A DNA stretch of 25,137 bases from an uncultured Eisenbergiella sp. (GCA_910585455.1 CAJUEL010000059.1:1-25137), one strand, 5' to 3'; shown: positions 14,830 to 23,230, counted from the stretch's first letter. Notes: a model not told the origin generated them from the sequence alone. Made by a program: numbers and translations.

Positions 14830-15621
14830 GTGATAGAGATACAGAAATATGTCCGTGCCCAAAGTCTGGAGGAAGCGTATCAGCTGAACCAGAGCCGGCA
14901 GAACCGAATCCTCGGCGGCATGCTGTGGCTGAAAATGGGAGAGGGAAATGTGAATACCGCGATCGACCTGTGTGAGCTGGGTCTTGATACGATTGAGGAG
15001 TCAGAGGAGCAGTTTTCCATCGGCGCGATGGTGACTTTACGTCAGATCGAGCTTCACAGGGGGCTTGATACATACGCGCAGGGCGCTGTGGCTGCCGCGG
15101 TGAAGGATATTGTGGGCGTGCAGTTCCGCAACCTGGCGACCGTGGGGGGCAGCCTGTGGGGGCGTTTCGGCTTTTCCGATGTGCTGACGGTTTTTCTTGC
15201 CATGGAAAGCTATGTGGAATTGTATCCGGGCGGCGTCGTTCCCCTGGAACAATTTGCGGCAATGAAGTATGACAATGACGTTCTGGTGCGCCTGATCGTG
15301 AAAAAAACGCCCGGAGATTTCAGATACAGAGCGATGCGGAATCAGCGCACGGATTTTCCGGTGATCGCCTGCGCCCTGTCCCGGCTCAACGGGGAATACC
15401 GGGCTGTGATCGGCGCGCGTCCGGCAAAGGCGATGGTGATCCGGGACGACCAAAAGCTGCTTGCATGCGGACTGACAACGGAGGGGATCCGGGCTTTTTC
15501 CGGTTATGTGGCAAAGTCTGCCCCCACCGGCAGCAATGTCCGGGGCAGCGCTGCCTACCGTACCCGGCTGATTGAAGTGCTCGTGCAACGGAATCTGCAG
15601 GAAATGGGGGGAATGGGATAA
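14830..15621 (+). CDS. Mo-hydroxylase FAD-binding subunit (XdhB/CoxM-like)
   Basis: A 263-residue FAD subunit of a xanthine-dehydrogenase-like molybdenum hydroxylase, carrying electrons from the Fe-S subunit to its acceptor. Seen: the FAD-PCMH type pyrophosphate loop NRILGGMLWLKMG (25-37) and the second FAD motif VQFRNLATVGGSLWGRFGFSD (97-117), followed by the CO-dehydrogenase flavoprotein C-terminal domain. Start: GTG 14830 is preferred over ATG 14800, because GGAAGGAG (14814-14821) lies 8 nt before it and ATG 14800 sits at the edge of the repeat element. Its TAA overlaps the next ATG by one base (TAATG). The adjacent NCS2 permease suggests a purine substrate, but other N-heterocycles are possible. 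Confidence 0.88.
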   Translation: MIEIQKYVRAQSLEEAYQLNQSRQNRILGGMLWLKMGEGNVNTAIDLCELGLDTIEESEEQFSIGAMVTLRQIELHRGLDTYAQGAVAAAVKDIVGVQFRNLATVGGSLWGRFGFSDVLTVFLAMESYVELYPGGVVPLEQFAAMKYDNDVLVRLIVKKTPGDFRYRAMRNQRTDFPVIACALSRLNGEYRAVIGARPAKAMVIRDDQKLLACGLTTEGIRAFSGYVAKSAPTGSNVRGSAAYRTRLIEVLVQRNLQEMGGMG

Positions 15622-16100
15622 TGGAAATCAGGATAAAGCTGAACGGAAAAAATGTGACCGATCATATAGAAGCGGATCTTTTGCTCATCGATTTTCTGCG
15701 CGGCCATGGCTGCTACAGCGTGAAGCGCGGCTGTGAGACCGCCAACTGCGGGCTATGTACAGTGCTGATGGATGAAAAGCCTGTTCTTTCCTGCGCGGTG
15801 CTGGCGGCAAGGGCGGATGGACATGCGGTGTGGACACTGGAGGGACTGCAGGAGGAAGCGGAGCGCTTTGCAGGGTTTATTGCCGACCAGGGGGCCGATC
15901 AATGCGGCTTCTGCAATCCGGGCTTTGTGATGAATACCATCGCGCTGCTGCGGGAAAATCCCGATCCCTCTGATGATGAGATCCGCGCTTTTCTGGCGGG
16001 AAATTTGTGCCGCTGCTCCGGTTATGACGGGCAGCTGCGGGGCATCCGCAATTATTTAGACAGCCTGAAGCGGCAGGAGGGAGATATCCATGGAGCATAA
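15621..16100 (+). CDS. Mo-hydroxylase 2Fe-2S subunit (XdhC/CoxS-like)
   Basis: A 159-residue two-cluster iron-sulfur subunit. Seen: plant-type ferredoxin cluster ligands Cys38, Cys43, Cys46 and Cys58 (GCETANCGLC...LSC), and the helical second cluster with Cys95, Cys98, Cys130 and Cys132 (QCGFCNPG...NLCRCSGY). All eight cysteines are present, so this subunit looks functional. It passes electrons from the Mo centre to FAD. The start overlaps the FAD gene stop by one base and the end overlaps the Mo-subunit gene by 11 nt, so the three are one operon. Confidence 0.95.
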   Translation: MEIRIKLNGKNVTDHIEADLLLIDFLRGHGCYSVKRGCETANCGLCTVLMDEKPVLSCAVLAARADGHAVWTLEGLQEEAERFAGFIADQGADQCGFCNPGFVMNTIALLRENPDPSDDEIRAFLAGNLCRCSGYDGQLRGIRNYLDSLKRQEGDIHGA

Positions 16101-17178
16101 GGAGTATAAGTCCGTCAATAAGTCCGTCCGTAAAAAGGACGCCATGCAGCTGCTTTTGGGAAAGCCCGTCTATATGGAGGATATCACCCCTGACGGCGGA
16201 CTGACGGTCATGCTGCTGCGCAGCCCCCATGCCAATGCCCTGGTGAAAAAAATTGATACCGGGATTGCCAAAAAGGCGCCCGGCGTGGTGGATATTTATA
16301 CCTGGGAGGACGTGCCCTCCAACCGGTTTGCCATTGCGGGACAGACCTATCCGGAGCCGTCTCCCTATGACCGTCTGATCATCGACCGTCATGTGCGTTT
16401 TGTGGGGGATGTGGTCGCCATCATCGCCGCGGAAACAAAAAAGGCGGCCCAAAAGGCGATGAAGCTGATCCGGGTGGAGTATGAAGTGCTGGAAGCGGTC
16501 CTGGATTTTCGGACGGCAAAGGACAACCCCGTTTTGGTTCATCCTGAACAGGACTGGTATCCGCCCTGTGAGGTGGGAGGGAATAACCGGAGGAATCTGG
16601 TCGCCAGCGGTACCGATTCCCGGGGAGATGTGGACGCGGTTTTGGCGGACTGCGATATTCTCATCGACCGTACATATCATACGAAGGCGTTCAATCAGGC
16701 GATGATGGAAACCTTCCGGGCCTATACGGACCTTGACCGCTATGGGAGGCTCCATGTGGTGTCCTCCACGCAGATCGTGTTTCACTGCCGCCGCATTCTG
16801 TCCCGGGCGCTGGGCATTCCCAAGAGCAAAATCCGGGTGGAAAAGCCCCGGATCGGCGGGGGCTTCGGGGCCAAGCAGACGGCGGTCTGCGAGGTTTATC
16901 CCGCCTTTGTCACGCTGAAAACCGGGAGAGCCGCCAGACTGGTCTATAGCCGCAGGGAAGCCCAGATCGCGGGCTCGCCCCGGCATGAGATGGAGATCCG
17001 GGTGCGGCTGGGAGCGGACAGGGACGGCAGGATCCGGGCGCTGGATTTATATACGCTGTCCAATACCGGCGCATACGGGGAGCATGGTCCTACCACCGTC
17101 GGGCTGTCCGGTCATAAATCCATTCCCCTGTATACCGGCGGTCTGGAAGCCCACCGGTTCAGCTATGACGTGTGTTAT
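16090..17178 (+). pseudogene. Mo-cofactor-binding subunit (XdhA/CoxL-like), cut by the mobile element
   Basis: The N-terminal 363 codons of the molybdopterin-binding catalytic subunit. Seen: VNKSVRKKDAMQLLLGKPVYMEDI, LRSPHANALVKKID, HVRFVGDVVAIIAAE, the cofactor-contact motif RIGGGFGAKQ, and YSRREAQIAGSPRHEMEIRVRLG up to FSYDVCY. In relatives the next residues are a TN-x-P-x-x-GA-x-RG motif. Here the frame instead continues as unrelated residues (PQLAGTTTLNSG...) into the 3' end of the recombinase gene on the other strand and stops at 17397. About half of the catalytic subunit, including much of the Mo site and the catalytic Glu region, is missing from the window. If the element is intact, excision could restore the gene; otherwise this is a dead gene. 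Confidence 0.9.
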
Positions 17179-17266
17179 CCCCAATTAGCAGGAACAACCA
17201 CACTCAATAGCGGGCGGCGTTCGTCAAAAAATATTTATGAAATTATTAAGAACCTCCCCGGCTGGG

Positions 17267-17287
17267 GCAGGTCATTTTCTGACCTGC
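17267..17287 (-). terminator. Stem-loop over the recombinase stop codon
   Basis: GCAGGTCA (17267-17274) and TGACCTGC (17280-17287) are perfect arms around a 5-nt loop, and the recombinase TGA lies in the stem. A second small GC stem follows on the minus strand. There is no strong T run, so termination is only probable. Confidence 0.4.
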
Positions 17288-18942
17288 TCCACTTCCGGGA
17301 TTGGTTTCAGATTAAAATGAATTTCAATAGAAATGTGTCTTGTCTTATCGCTGTCTATTTCTTCATGGACAACGATTTCTTTAACCAGCTTGTTTAATAC
17401 TGCCGCATCCAGTTCTGCGATGTCTGCATATTCCTGAATGACGGCTATCCACTGCCTTGCGCTGTTTACAAGCTGGATTTCGTCAGCTAACTTTTTCTTT
17501 TCTTCGCTGACTTTTGCCTTTAATTCTTCCTGCTCCTTCTGTGTCTTTTCCAGCATCAGGTTAAAATTCTGCTCATTGATGCGTCCGGCAGCCATATCCT
17601 CATACAGACGCAGCATCATCTTTTCCAGTATATCTATACGTTCTTCATCTTTGGCAAGGGAACGTTCCATTGCCTCCCTCTGCCCTTTTTGTTCGGCTTC
17701 GCAGGTGTCGGAGAGCTTCCCTGCAACTGCTTTGCCGTCCACCAGCGCCATCTTAGCGCACTCCCGGATTTTGTTCAGCACAAGGGCATAAAGCGTGTCA
17801 TACTCTACCCGGTGCTGGGTGCAGTGTGTTTTCCCAAAGGCATTGTAAGTCTTGCAGGAATAAATCCGTTTGGGGAACTTCTCATGCGTTGTTCTGATAG
17901 TCAGTGCCTTTCCGCACTCCCCACATTTCACCAGCCCTGCAAACAGGCTGATTTCCCCGGATTTCCCCGGACGCTGGCGTGATTTCAGTTTTTCCTGCAC
18001 GATGTTGAAGTTCTCCCTGTCAATGATGGCTTCATGCTGTCCCTCCACTACAATCCATTCCTCCGGCTTTTTATCCCCGATAGTGCCGATTTTAAATTTA
18101 TAGTGCGCCTTCTGTGATGCGATTGCCCCAGTATAAACAGGATTCATCAAAAGTTCCTTGATTACGGAAAAATCCCACACGAACTGTCCGTTTACAGGGT
18201 CTTTTTTCTCCCATTTTGTGCGGATATTCCGCAGCCCTCTTTTACGGTTCCACCATGTAGGGCAGGGGATTTGGTTTTCTTCCAGCCTGCGCCGGATATA
18301 GTTGGGTCCGTGCCCTTCCAGTGCGTAACTGAAAATCTGACGCACAACCGGGGCTGTTTCCTCATCCACAAGAAGATGGTTTTTGTCCTCCGGGTCTTTT
18401 TTGTAGCCGAAAGGGGCAAGACAGCCAGTAAACTGTCCTTTCTGCGCTTTCAGCAGGTAGGAGGAATGTACCTTTTTGGAAATGTCTTTGCTGTACATCT
18501 CATTCAGGATATTTTTAAACGGGGCGATGTCGTTATTATCCTTCATGGTGTCAATGCCGTCATTCATGGCAATGTAGCGCACACCGTTCCGGGGGAAGAA
18601 GTCCTCAATCAATATGCCTGTCTGTAAATAGTTTCTCCCCAGCCTGCTTAAATCCTTCGTGATTACAAGGTTTACCTGCCGCCGCTCAACAGCTTTCAGC
18701 ATCCGCTTCAGGTCAGGGCGTTCCATATTTAAGCCTGTATACCCATCGTCCTGATAGACCGCAGCGACCTCCCAGCCCTGCCGTTCGCAGTATTTTTCCA
18801 GCATGTCACGCTGGTTGGCGATACTGGCGCTTTCCCCCTGTAAATCATCGTCTTTTGATAACCTACAGTAGATTGCCGCACGAAAACCGCCGGCAGGTGC
18901 CATATCTGTCATTTCATAATCCATTCCGTTCATCATAGCCAT
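17272..18942 (-). CDS. Large serine recombinase (TnpX-like integrase)
   Basis: A 556-residue site-specific recombinase. Seen: the resolvase catalytic domain with AAIYCRLSKDD (Ser29 nucleophile), QRDMLEKYCERQGW, DDGYTGLNMERPDLKRML and TKDLSRLGRNYLQTG; then the recombinase domain (APFGYKKDPED...PNYIRRRLEENQIPCP); a zinc-ribbon (CGECGKAL...YSCKTYNAFGKTHC); and a long coiled coil (about 415-500). It would cut and join attB in the xdhA-like gene with the element attP, and excise with an accessory factor. It is about 95 bp from the junction, as usual for such integrases. Its ATG directly abuts the stop of the small upstream gene (TAAATG), so it is translationally coupled. Confidence 0.95.
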   Translation of the reverse strand: MAMMNGMDYEMTDMAPAGGFRAAIYCRLSKDDDLQGESASIANQRDMLEKYCERQGWEVAAVYQDDGYTGLNMERPDLKRMLKAVERRQVNLVITKDLSRLGRNYLQTGILIEDFFPRNGVRYIAMNDGIDTMKDNNDIAPFKNILNEMYSKDISKKVHSSYLLKAQKGQFTGCLAPFGYKKDPEDKNHLLVDEETAPVVRQIFSYALEGHGPNYIRRRLEENQIPCPTWWNRKRGLRNIRTKWEKKDPVNGQFVWDFSVIKELLMNPVYTGAIASQKAHYKFKIGTIGDKKPEEWIVVEGQHEAIIDRENFNIVQEKLKSRQRPGKSGEISLFAGLVKCGECGKALTIRTTHEKFPKRIYSCKTYNAFGKTHCTQHRVEYDTLYALVLNKIRECAKMALVDGKAVAGKLSDTCEAEQKGQREAMERSLAKDEERIDILEKMMLRLYEDMAAGRINEQNFNLMLEKTQKEQEELKAKVSEEKKKLADEIQLVNSARQWIAVIQEYADIAELDAAVLNKLVKEIVVHEEIDSDKTRHISIEIHFNLKPIPEVEQVRK

Positions 18943-19191
18943 TTACCCGCACAGTCCAGACGGCTGGCTCTTTTGAACCTCACTGTCATTATACACTGTA
19001 TCTTGTGATTTTACAAGAAAATCTTTTGAAATATTTTTACTATAAACATTTTCACTGTGAATATTTTCACTGCCTTTATCATGGTATTTCCCGGCATATT
19101 TCTGTGCAATCAGGCTCACAAACACTTCCGTTGCGTCCAGTTCCCCGTCAAATACAGCAGTTACATTGATACTTGTTTTATTTTTTGCCAT
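18943..19191 (-). CDS. Small hypothetical protein coupled to the recombinase
   Basis: An 82-residue protein, start ATG 19191 with GGAGG (19200-19204) 8 nt upstream. The N-terminal half (VTAVFDGELDATEVFVSLIAQKY) looks like a small folded domain seen next to recombinases in clostridial elements; the C-terminal half is polar and Asn/Ser-rich, with three similar ENIHSEN/ENVYSKN/KNISKD units. It ends immediately before the recombinase ATG. A regulatory or excision-directing role is possible from position only; I do not recognise a named family. Confidence 0.7.
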   Translation of the reverse strand: MAKNKTSINVTAVFDGELDATEVFVSLIAQKYAGKYHDKGSENIHSENVYSKNISKDFLVKSQDTVYNDSEVQKSQPSGLCG

Positions 19192-19211
19192 ATGCATTAC
19201 CTCCATAAAGA

Positions 19212-19284
19212 AAGCCAGACAAAGGGAATCAGCAACGAAGTCCGGCAACGGACACCGTAAAACCTGCAATCTAATGTCTGGCTT
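19212..19284 (-). promoter_or_regulatory. Structured leader or terminator between vapE and the small gene
   Basis: AAGCCAGACA (19212-19221) and TGTCTGGCTT (19275-19284) are perfect 10-bp arms. On the minus strand the enclosed 53 nt contain a nested GTCCG-TTGC-CGGAC hairpin, and the outer stem is followed by TCTTT and then the GGAGG of the small gene. It could end the vapE transcript or control the recombinase operon. Confidence 0.45.
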
Positions 19285-19404
19285 GTTATTTTTACTTTTT
19301 CTATTTTCTTTGAATTTTTTGTTGCTTTCGTTGTCAGTAGTTAAAAAATAACAACAAAGCCTGTAAATATCAGCATTTCCGGGCAGGAGAGAAGCGGATT
19401 TCCT

Positions 19405-19445
19405 GGCAACGAACCCGACAACGAAGTGACAACCTGCCCGGCAAC
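19405..19445. repeat. Iteron-like array of GRCAAC
   Basis: GGCAAC/GACAAC units start at 19405, 19417, 19428 and 19440, a period of 12, 11 and 12 bp, so they face the same side of the helix. Further copies are at 19231 and 19244, and inverted copies (GTTGYY) at 19321, 19330, 19530 and 19545, the last two inside the end of vapE. The intergenic stretch 19192-19457 has no supported gene. Confidence 0.6.
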
Positions 19446-19457
19446 CAACGCTTAAAA

Positions 19458-20867
19458 TTAATCCAGCCACTCCTCTGGCATTCCCATCTGCCTGGCTTCT
19501 TCCACTGTCAGTTCCGAAAAAACAGTTTCGTTGCCGGGCGGTTCGTTGCCGGAATCCGTCATGCGTTCCCAGCCTTTCTGTCTGCCATACCCGTCAAACG
19601 CCCTCGGATTGGAAAAATACCGCCAGCCTGTGACCGCCGTATTCATAATCTCGTTAATATCGTGAATCTGCCAGCGTTTCGGCTCATCATATTCATGGTG
19701 CAGGGCTTCCCGGTAAAGCTGTTTGGAGCACACTTGATTTCCACGGTAATTTTCCAGAAAGCCGATAATCATTCCCGCCTCCGTATCCTCCGGCATAAAG
19801 TCTTTCTGCACTTCCACAAGTTTTCTCTGTACAGGCTTGCTGAATTTCATGGAATACCGCCCGCTTCGGTAAATCTCCATCGCTTCTGCCCATACCTGCA
19901 AAAGATATGCCCTTGAAGCGTCCTCCTCCTCTAAGATATGTACCTCGGCATCCTCCGGGCAGACCATCACAGGCAGAAACCGCCGGTTCCCTGCACGGTC
20001 AAGGGGCAGAAAGTCCAGCCTGTTTGACGTGCCGCCGAACACGCACTGCCGCAGCCTGTCCTTTGGCTGTGATTCATAAGGCGTGCGGTACGTTTCCTTC
20101 TGCCTGCTGATAAAAGAGCGGATTTCCTCAATGCTCTTTGCACTGCTGGTGGCAAGCATCTCCGACATCTCGATAATCCAGTGCCCCTGTAATTTCGTGA
20201 ACACCTTGTCATCGTCCAGCTTCTTTAAATCGTCGCTGAACCATTCGTCTTTTATCGCCAGCAAACGGAAGAAAGTAGATTTTCCAGCCCCCTGTCCGCC
20301 CACAAGACAGAGCATTTCCTCATATTTTGAACCGGGCATAAATACACGCCGGACTGCGCCCAGCAGAAAGTGCTTCAGCATTTCCTCCACATAGTCATCC
20401 GCATCAGCTCCTAAAAAATGGTGCAGGCATGAGCGGATACGTGGCGTTCCGTCCCATGCAAGCCCTTTTAAGAAGTCCTGAATCGGGTGGTAGCAGTTCT
20501 CATTTGCCACAATCGCCAAGGCATTTTGTATCTTTTTTTCACTGGTGATTCCATAGTTTTCCTCGAAATAAAGGAGCAGGTATTTTATATCCGTATCGGT
20601 AAGTGTGCTGGTGTTTCTGCGCCACCCAACATCCCGGACAATATCAATCCGTTCCGTCAGGAGATTGAAACGGACTGCCCCCTTTAAGAGCGGATCGCAC
20701 TGGAACACAGTCTTGCAGTTTGCGATTGTATTCGCCGTCTGCCCCTTCTGCGTGGTATCAAGGCTTTCTCTAACCTCACCGACTGTCATTGCCGGGGCGA
20801 GCATATCCGCTGCGTTCATCACGGCCTGCCTTGCGGCAGGCGGCAAGTCCTGAAATCCGTTCCCCAA
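19458..20867 (-). CDS. VapE-like (virulence-associated E) ATPase/helicase
   Basis: A 469-residue protein with the VapE domain found in phage islands and integrative elements, likely a superfamily 3-like replicative helicase or ATPase. Seen: CYHPIQDFLKGLAWDGTPR, DDYVEEMLKHFLLGAVRR, Walker A GGQGAGKST (190-198), KDEWFSDDLKKLDDDKVFTKLQGHWIIEMSEM (Walker B region), and GTSNRLDFLPLDRAGNRRFLPV. Start: TTG 20867 has AAGGAAG 9 nt upstream but overlaps the primase gene by 92 nt; ATG 20819 is the alternative. It acts with the primase-like protein encoded just upstream, probably for replication of the excised circle. Its C-terminus carries two GGCAACGAA copies of the iteron-like repeat. Confidence 0.88.
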   Translation of the reverse strand: MGNGFQDLPPAARQAVMNAADMLAPAMTVGEVRESLDTTQKGQTANTIANCKTVFQCDPLLKGAVRFNLLTERIDIVRDVGWRRNTSTLTDTDIKYLLLYFEENYGITSEKKIQNALAIVANENCYHPIQDFLKGLAWDGTPRIRSCLHHFLGADADDYVEEMLKHFLLGAVRRVFMPGSKYEEMLCLVGGQGAGKSTFFRLLAIKDEWFSDDLKKLDDDKVFTKLQGHWIIEMSEMLATSSAKSIEEIRSFISRQKETYRTPYESQPKDRLRQCVFGGTSNRLDFLPLDRAGNRRFLPVMVCPEDAEVHILEEEDASRAYLLQVWAEAMEIYRSGRYSMKFSKPVQRKLVEVQKDFMPEDTEAGMIIGFLENYRGNQVCSKQLYREALHHEYDEPKRWQIHDINEIMNTAVTGWRYFSNPRAFDGYGRQKGWERMTDSGNEPPGNETVFSELTVEEARQMGMPEEWLD

Positions 20868-21417
20868 TCCGCATCACTTCCTTTCCATATCCCCTTATCA
20901 GTTCTGCCTTTTCTTCCGCTGTGCCAGTCAGAAGGATATCCAGCAGATACTCGATGTATGTCTGCTTCTGTAAAGCCTCCACAAACAGGGGATTCCATTC
21001 CTCCTCCGGCTCTTTCGGCGCATATTCTGTTTTCCATTTTTCCAGCAGATGATTGTAGTCCGATAAAATTCGGAAACACTGTAACCCTGCCTGTTTAAAC
21101 CGCAGTTCCTCCGATAATTTCTTTTTTACAGGATGTGGAGAAGCCCGCCCTTTGCTGTCATAGTCAATCCCAAAATCAGCCGCCAGCTTCACAGCCGCCC
21201 CAAGACTGTTCAGCCCGTACAGCTTTGCGGCAAAATCAATTACATCGCCGTCCTCCTGACAGCCGAAACAGTGGAAGCGTTTATCCACTTTCATGCTGGG
21301 ATGCTTATCATCATGAAAAGGGCAGCAAGCCATGCCGTTTCTGTTTATCCTGATTCCATACATCTCCGCAGCCTGTCTTGCTGTCACGTTTTCTTTTACC
21401 GATTCAAATACATTCAT
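20776..21417 (-). CDS. CHC2 zinc-finger primase-like protein
   Basis: A 213-residue protein with a DnaG-type CHC2 zinc finger: Cys32-x2-His35 and Cys50-x2-Cys53 in CCPFHDDKHPSM...FHCFGCQEDGDVIDF. No TOPRIM catalytic domain follows, so it is probably a DNA-binding primase partner for the VapE-like protein rather than a full primase. The remainder is helical and charged. ATG 21417 is preferred, with AAAGGA just upstream; reading can be extended to 21483 but the ribosome binding site decides. The C-terminus overlaps the vapE start. Confidence 0.85.
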   Translation of the reverse strand: MNVFESVKENVTARQAAEMYGIRINRNGMACCPFHDDKHPSMKVDKRFHCFGCQEDGDVIDFAAKLYGLNSLGAAVKLAADFGIDYDSKGRASPHPVKKKLSEELRFKQAGLQCFRILSDYNHLLEKWKTEYAPKEPEEEWNPLFVEALQKQTYIEYLLDILLTGTAEEKAELIRGYGKEVMRIGERISGLAACRKAGRDERSGYARPGNDSR

Positions 21418-21513
21418 GTCATTTCCTTTCTGAAAATCGGGCAGGGGAGTGACCTTCTCCACTGCCCGCCGCGCCGGGCGCATGCTGCATCAGCAGCTAA
21501 GTTCCTCATGCGC
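21415..21513 (-). CDS. Possible 32-codon leader peptide before the primase gene
   Basis: A small frame reading MRNLAADAACARRGG... ends at a TGA that overlaps the primase ATG (ATGACATGAATG). It contains the GGGCGCATG/CATGCGCCC stem (21477-21485 and about 21507-21515). It has no clear ribosome binding site. It could be a coupling leader or chance; the gap 21484-21564 otherwise holds nothing. Confidence 0.25.
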
Positions 21514-21564
21514 CCGTGTGCATAAAAAAAGCAGATGCCATCTCCATAAAGAAAAGCAAATGCT

Positions 21565-22947
21565 TTAAATTTCCATATCCTTTTTTATTGTCGGGCGTAT
21601 GTGTTCCATACGCTCCCGGTTCAAACAGTCTGCTTCCATTTTTCCCCTTGCAAGCCTGTCCTTAATGGATTCCCTCGCTTTCTCCCTGACCTGTTCAAGA
21701 TTTTTCTGCCTGTGTTCCGGCTCCTGCAAAGTATTCGTAACTTTTTGCACGGTGGCTTTCGCAGATTTTATAAATTTTTCTTTCAATGCTCCCAAACGCC
21801 TTACCGCATAATCCCGCAGCTTTTTGTCAGCAGTACGCTCCGGCGCTGACAGCCATCTGGAATAATCATCAAGGATTTTTATATCCTCTTTCTGGGTTTC
21901 CTGCCGGACGGTATTGGCAACAGCCTCACAGGCTTTTTCATACGCCTGCTCCGCCACTTCGTCAACCAGCGTTTCCACCTCTGTAAGTTTCATTGTGACA
22001 TCTTCAAGTGCAGAATGTTTTTTCATAATTGCGGCATTTTTCTCCGCAATAATTTTATCCTGCTTTTCAATTACTTTTACCCTTTGAGATAGAGTATTTT
22101 CTGCCTTCTGGATTTTCTTCGCCTGTTCCTCTATTGCCTGTTCATTTTCGGAAAGAATATCTTTCTGCACAGAGATTGTATCTTTCTGTTTTTCAATGAT
22201 AAAATCCTGTTTCTCCAGATAGCCCCTGCCGCCATAAGTCGGTTTCATCTGTAAGTGGAGATTTTGCTTTTCACAGATACGGAAAAGCATCTTCCGGCAT
22301 TCCGCATCAAAGGTCTGTTTGCGGTTGTTGTTCCTGCCTTTTTTCTTGTCGGGATTGGGTAATGGTACGCCTAATTCTTCAAGTGCTTTTTCCTGTTGGG
22401 GACACAGTTCTCCGTAATTATTTTTGCAGTCAAAAACGTGCCTTTCATGGATATGCGGAGTACCTTCGTCAAGATGTAATGCCCAGTCTAAGATGTGTAC
22501 ATGAGTGCCGAATTTTTCTTCCATTTCTGCAAAAAATTCTGTTGCAATCTTGGCTAACATTTCTCCTGATATGGATTCATCAACTGTGCCGATTTGATAA
22601 ATGCTTTCTTCGGGACACGTTTTATTATTTGTGAGTAAATCTGTCACTGTCCGATTGCGCTCGGTGTGTCTTGTTTTTTCGTTCCGCTCATTCTGCGCCT
22701 GTATGTGGTCTGCGTAATGTTCAAAATAGTAAAGCTGTTCAATCTTTTCAAAAGAGTAATCATTTTCTTTGTCATGCTCCCTTATTTTTGCAGAAGAAAA
22801 TCCGGTGTAACAGTCCCAATAAATATTTTGATTTGCCCTGCCCGCATCAATATGCTCACTGTTTTCAATGTCAAATCTGCGGTCATTATGTTTGGGATTG
22901 TAAACGCCGTTTTTTCCGGCTCTGCCGTTATGCCTTGTCAGTTTCAT
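21565..22947 (-). CDS. MobV-family relaxase (Mob/Pre)
   Basis: A 460-residue plasmid-mobilization/recombination relaxase that nicks oriT and pilots single strands through a helper conjugation system. Seen: N-terminal KLTRHNGRAGKNGVYNPKHNDR (motif I, Asn/Arg nucleophile region), the His-triad motif HLDEGTPHIHERHVF (His158, His165, His167), the basic KKKGRNNNRKQTF segment, and a long coiled coil (about 235-305) followed by a charged helical C-terminus. No type IV secretion genes are in the window, so transfer would need a helper. It is preceded by a hairpin-rich stretch, the usual oriT place for MobV systems. Confidence 0.93.
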   Translation of the reverse strand: MKLTRHNGRAGKNGVYNPKHNDRRFDIENSEHIDAGRANQNIYWDCYTGFSSAKIREHDKENDYSFEKIEQLYYFEHYADHIQAQNERNEKTRHTERNRTVTDLLTNNKTCPEESIYQIGTVDESISGEMLAKIATEFFAEMEEKFGTHVHILDWALHLDEGTPHIHERHVFDCKNNYGELCPQQEKALEELGVPLPNPDKKKGRNNNRKQTFDAECRKMLFRICEKQNLHLQMKPTYGGRGYLEKQDFIIEKQKDTISVQKDILSENEQAIEEQAKKIQKAENTLSQRVKVIEKQDKIIAEKNAAIMKKHSALEDVTMKLTEVETLVDEVAEQAYEKACEAVANTVRQETQKEDIKILDDYSRWLSAPERTADKKLRDYAVRRLGALKEKFIKSAKATVQKVTNTLQEPEHRQKNLEQVREKARESIKDRLARGKMEADCLNRERMEHIRPTIKKDMEI

Positions 22948-22978
22948 TCAATCGTCTTTTCCCCCTTCGTTCAATTTT

Positions 22979-23230
22979 CTAATCGACGGAAACTGCCTGT
23001 TCCCTGCACGCAGGGGACAGGGCAGTTCCGCTCATTTTCTCCCAAAGCGGAGCTTGGGAGAAAGGCAGCTTTGCTGCCAGTCCTGCCGATTCCAGCGTCA
23101 GGCAATACCCAGTACGGAGCGACGCAAGCATCACTCCTACTGGGCAATGGCTGCCGCCCTTGACCTGCACAGGGAAGCTTCGCTCCCTGTACCCTTCTCA
23201 AAGAATGCTAAGTACCAGTTGCACTTGTCC
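22979..23230. other. Candidate oriT: hairpin-rich intergenic stretch
   Basis: Just upstream of the relaxase gene lies a run of stem-loops: ACTGCC...GGCAGT (22995-23029), TCTCCCAA/TTGGGAGA (23039-23062), GGCAGC-TTT-GCTGCC (23065-23079), ACCCAGTA/TACTGGG (23107-23143) and AGGGAAGC/GCTCCCT (about 23171-23190). No long gene is supported in 22948-23542. A 34-codon minus-strand frame (MVKRISLWREYRGRQG...) runs through 23200-23305 but has only a weak ribosome binding site. The nic site is not identified. Confidence 0.45.

Noticed and set aside
17179..17397. C-terminal 72 codons of the XdhA-like frame as real protein
   Set aside because: They have no similarity to the family and run antisense into the recombinase gene; they are read-through across the insertion border.
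19192..19470. Extension of the small 82-residue gene to 175 codons
   Set aside because: The extension crosses the structured leader and the iteron-like repeats; GGAGG before ATG 19191 decides the start.
19200..19560. CRISPR array
   Set aside because: The repeats are only 6-9 bp at 11-12 bp period, without spacers of constant length, and no cas genes are present.
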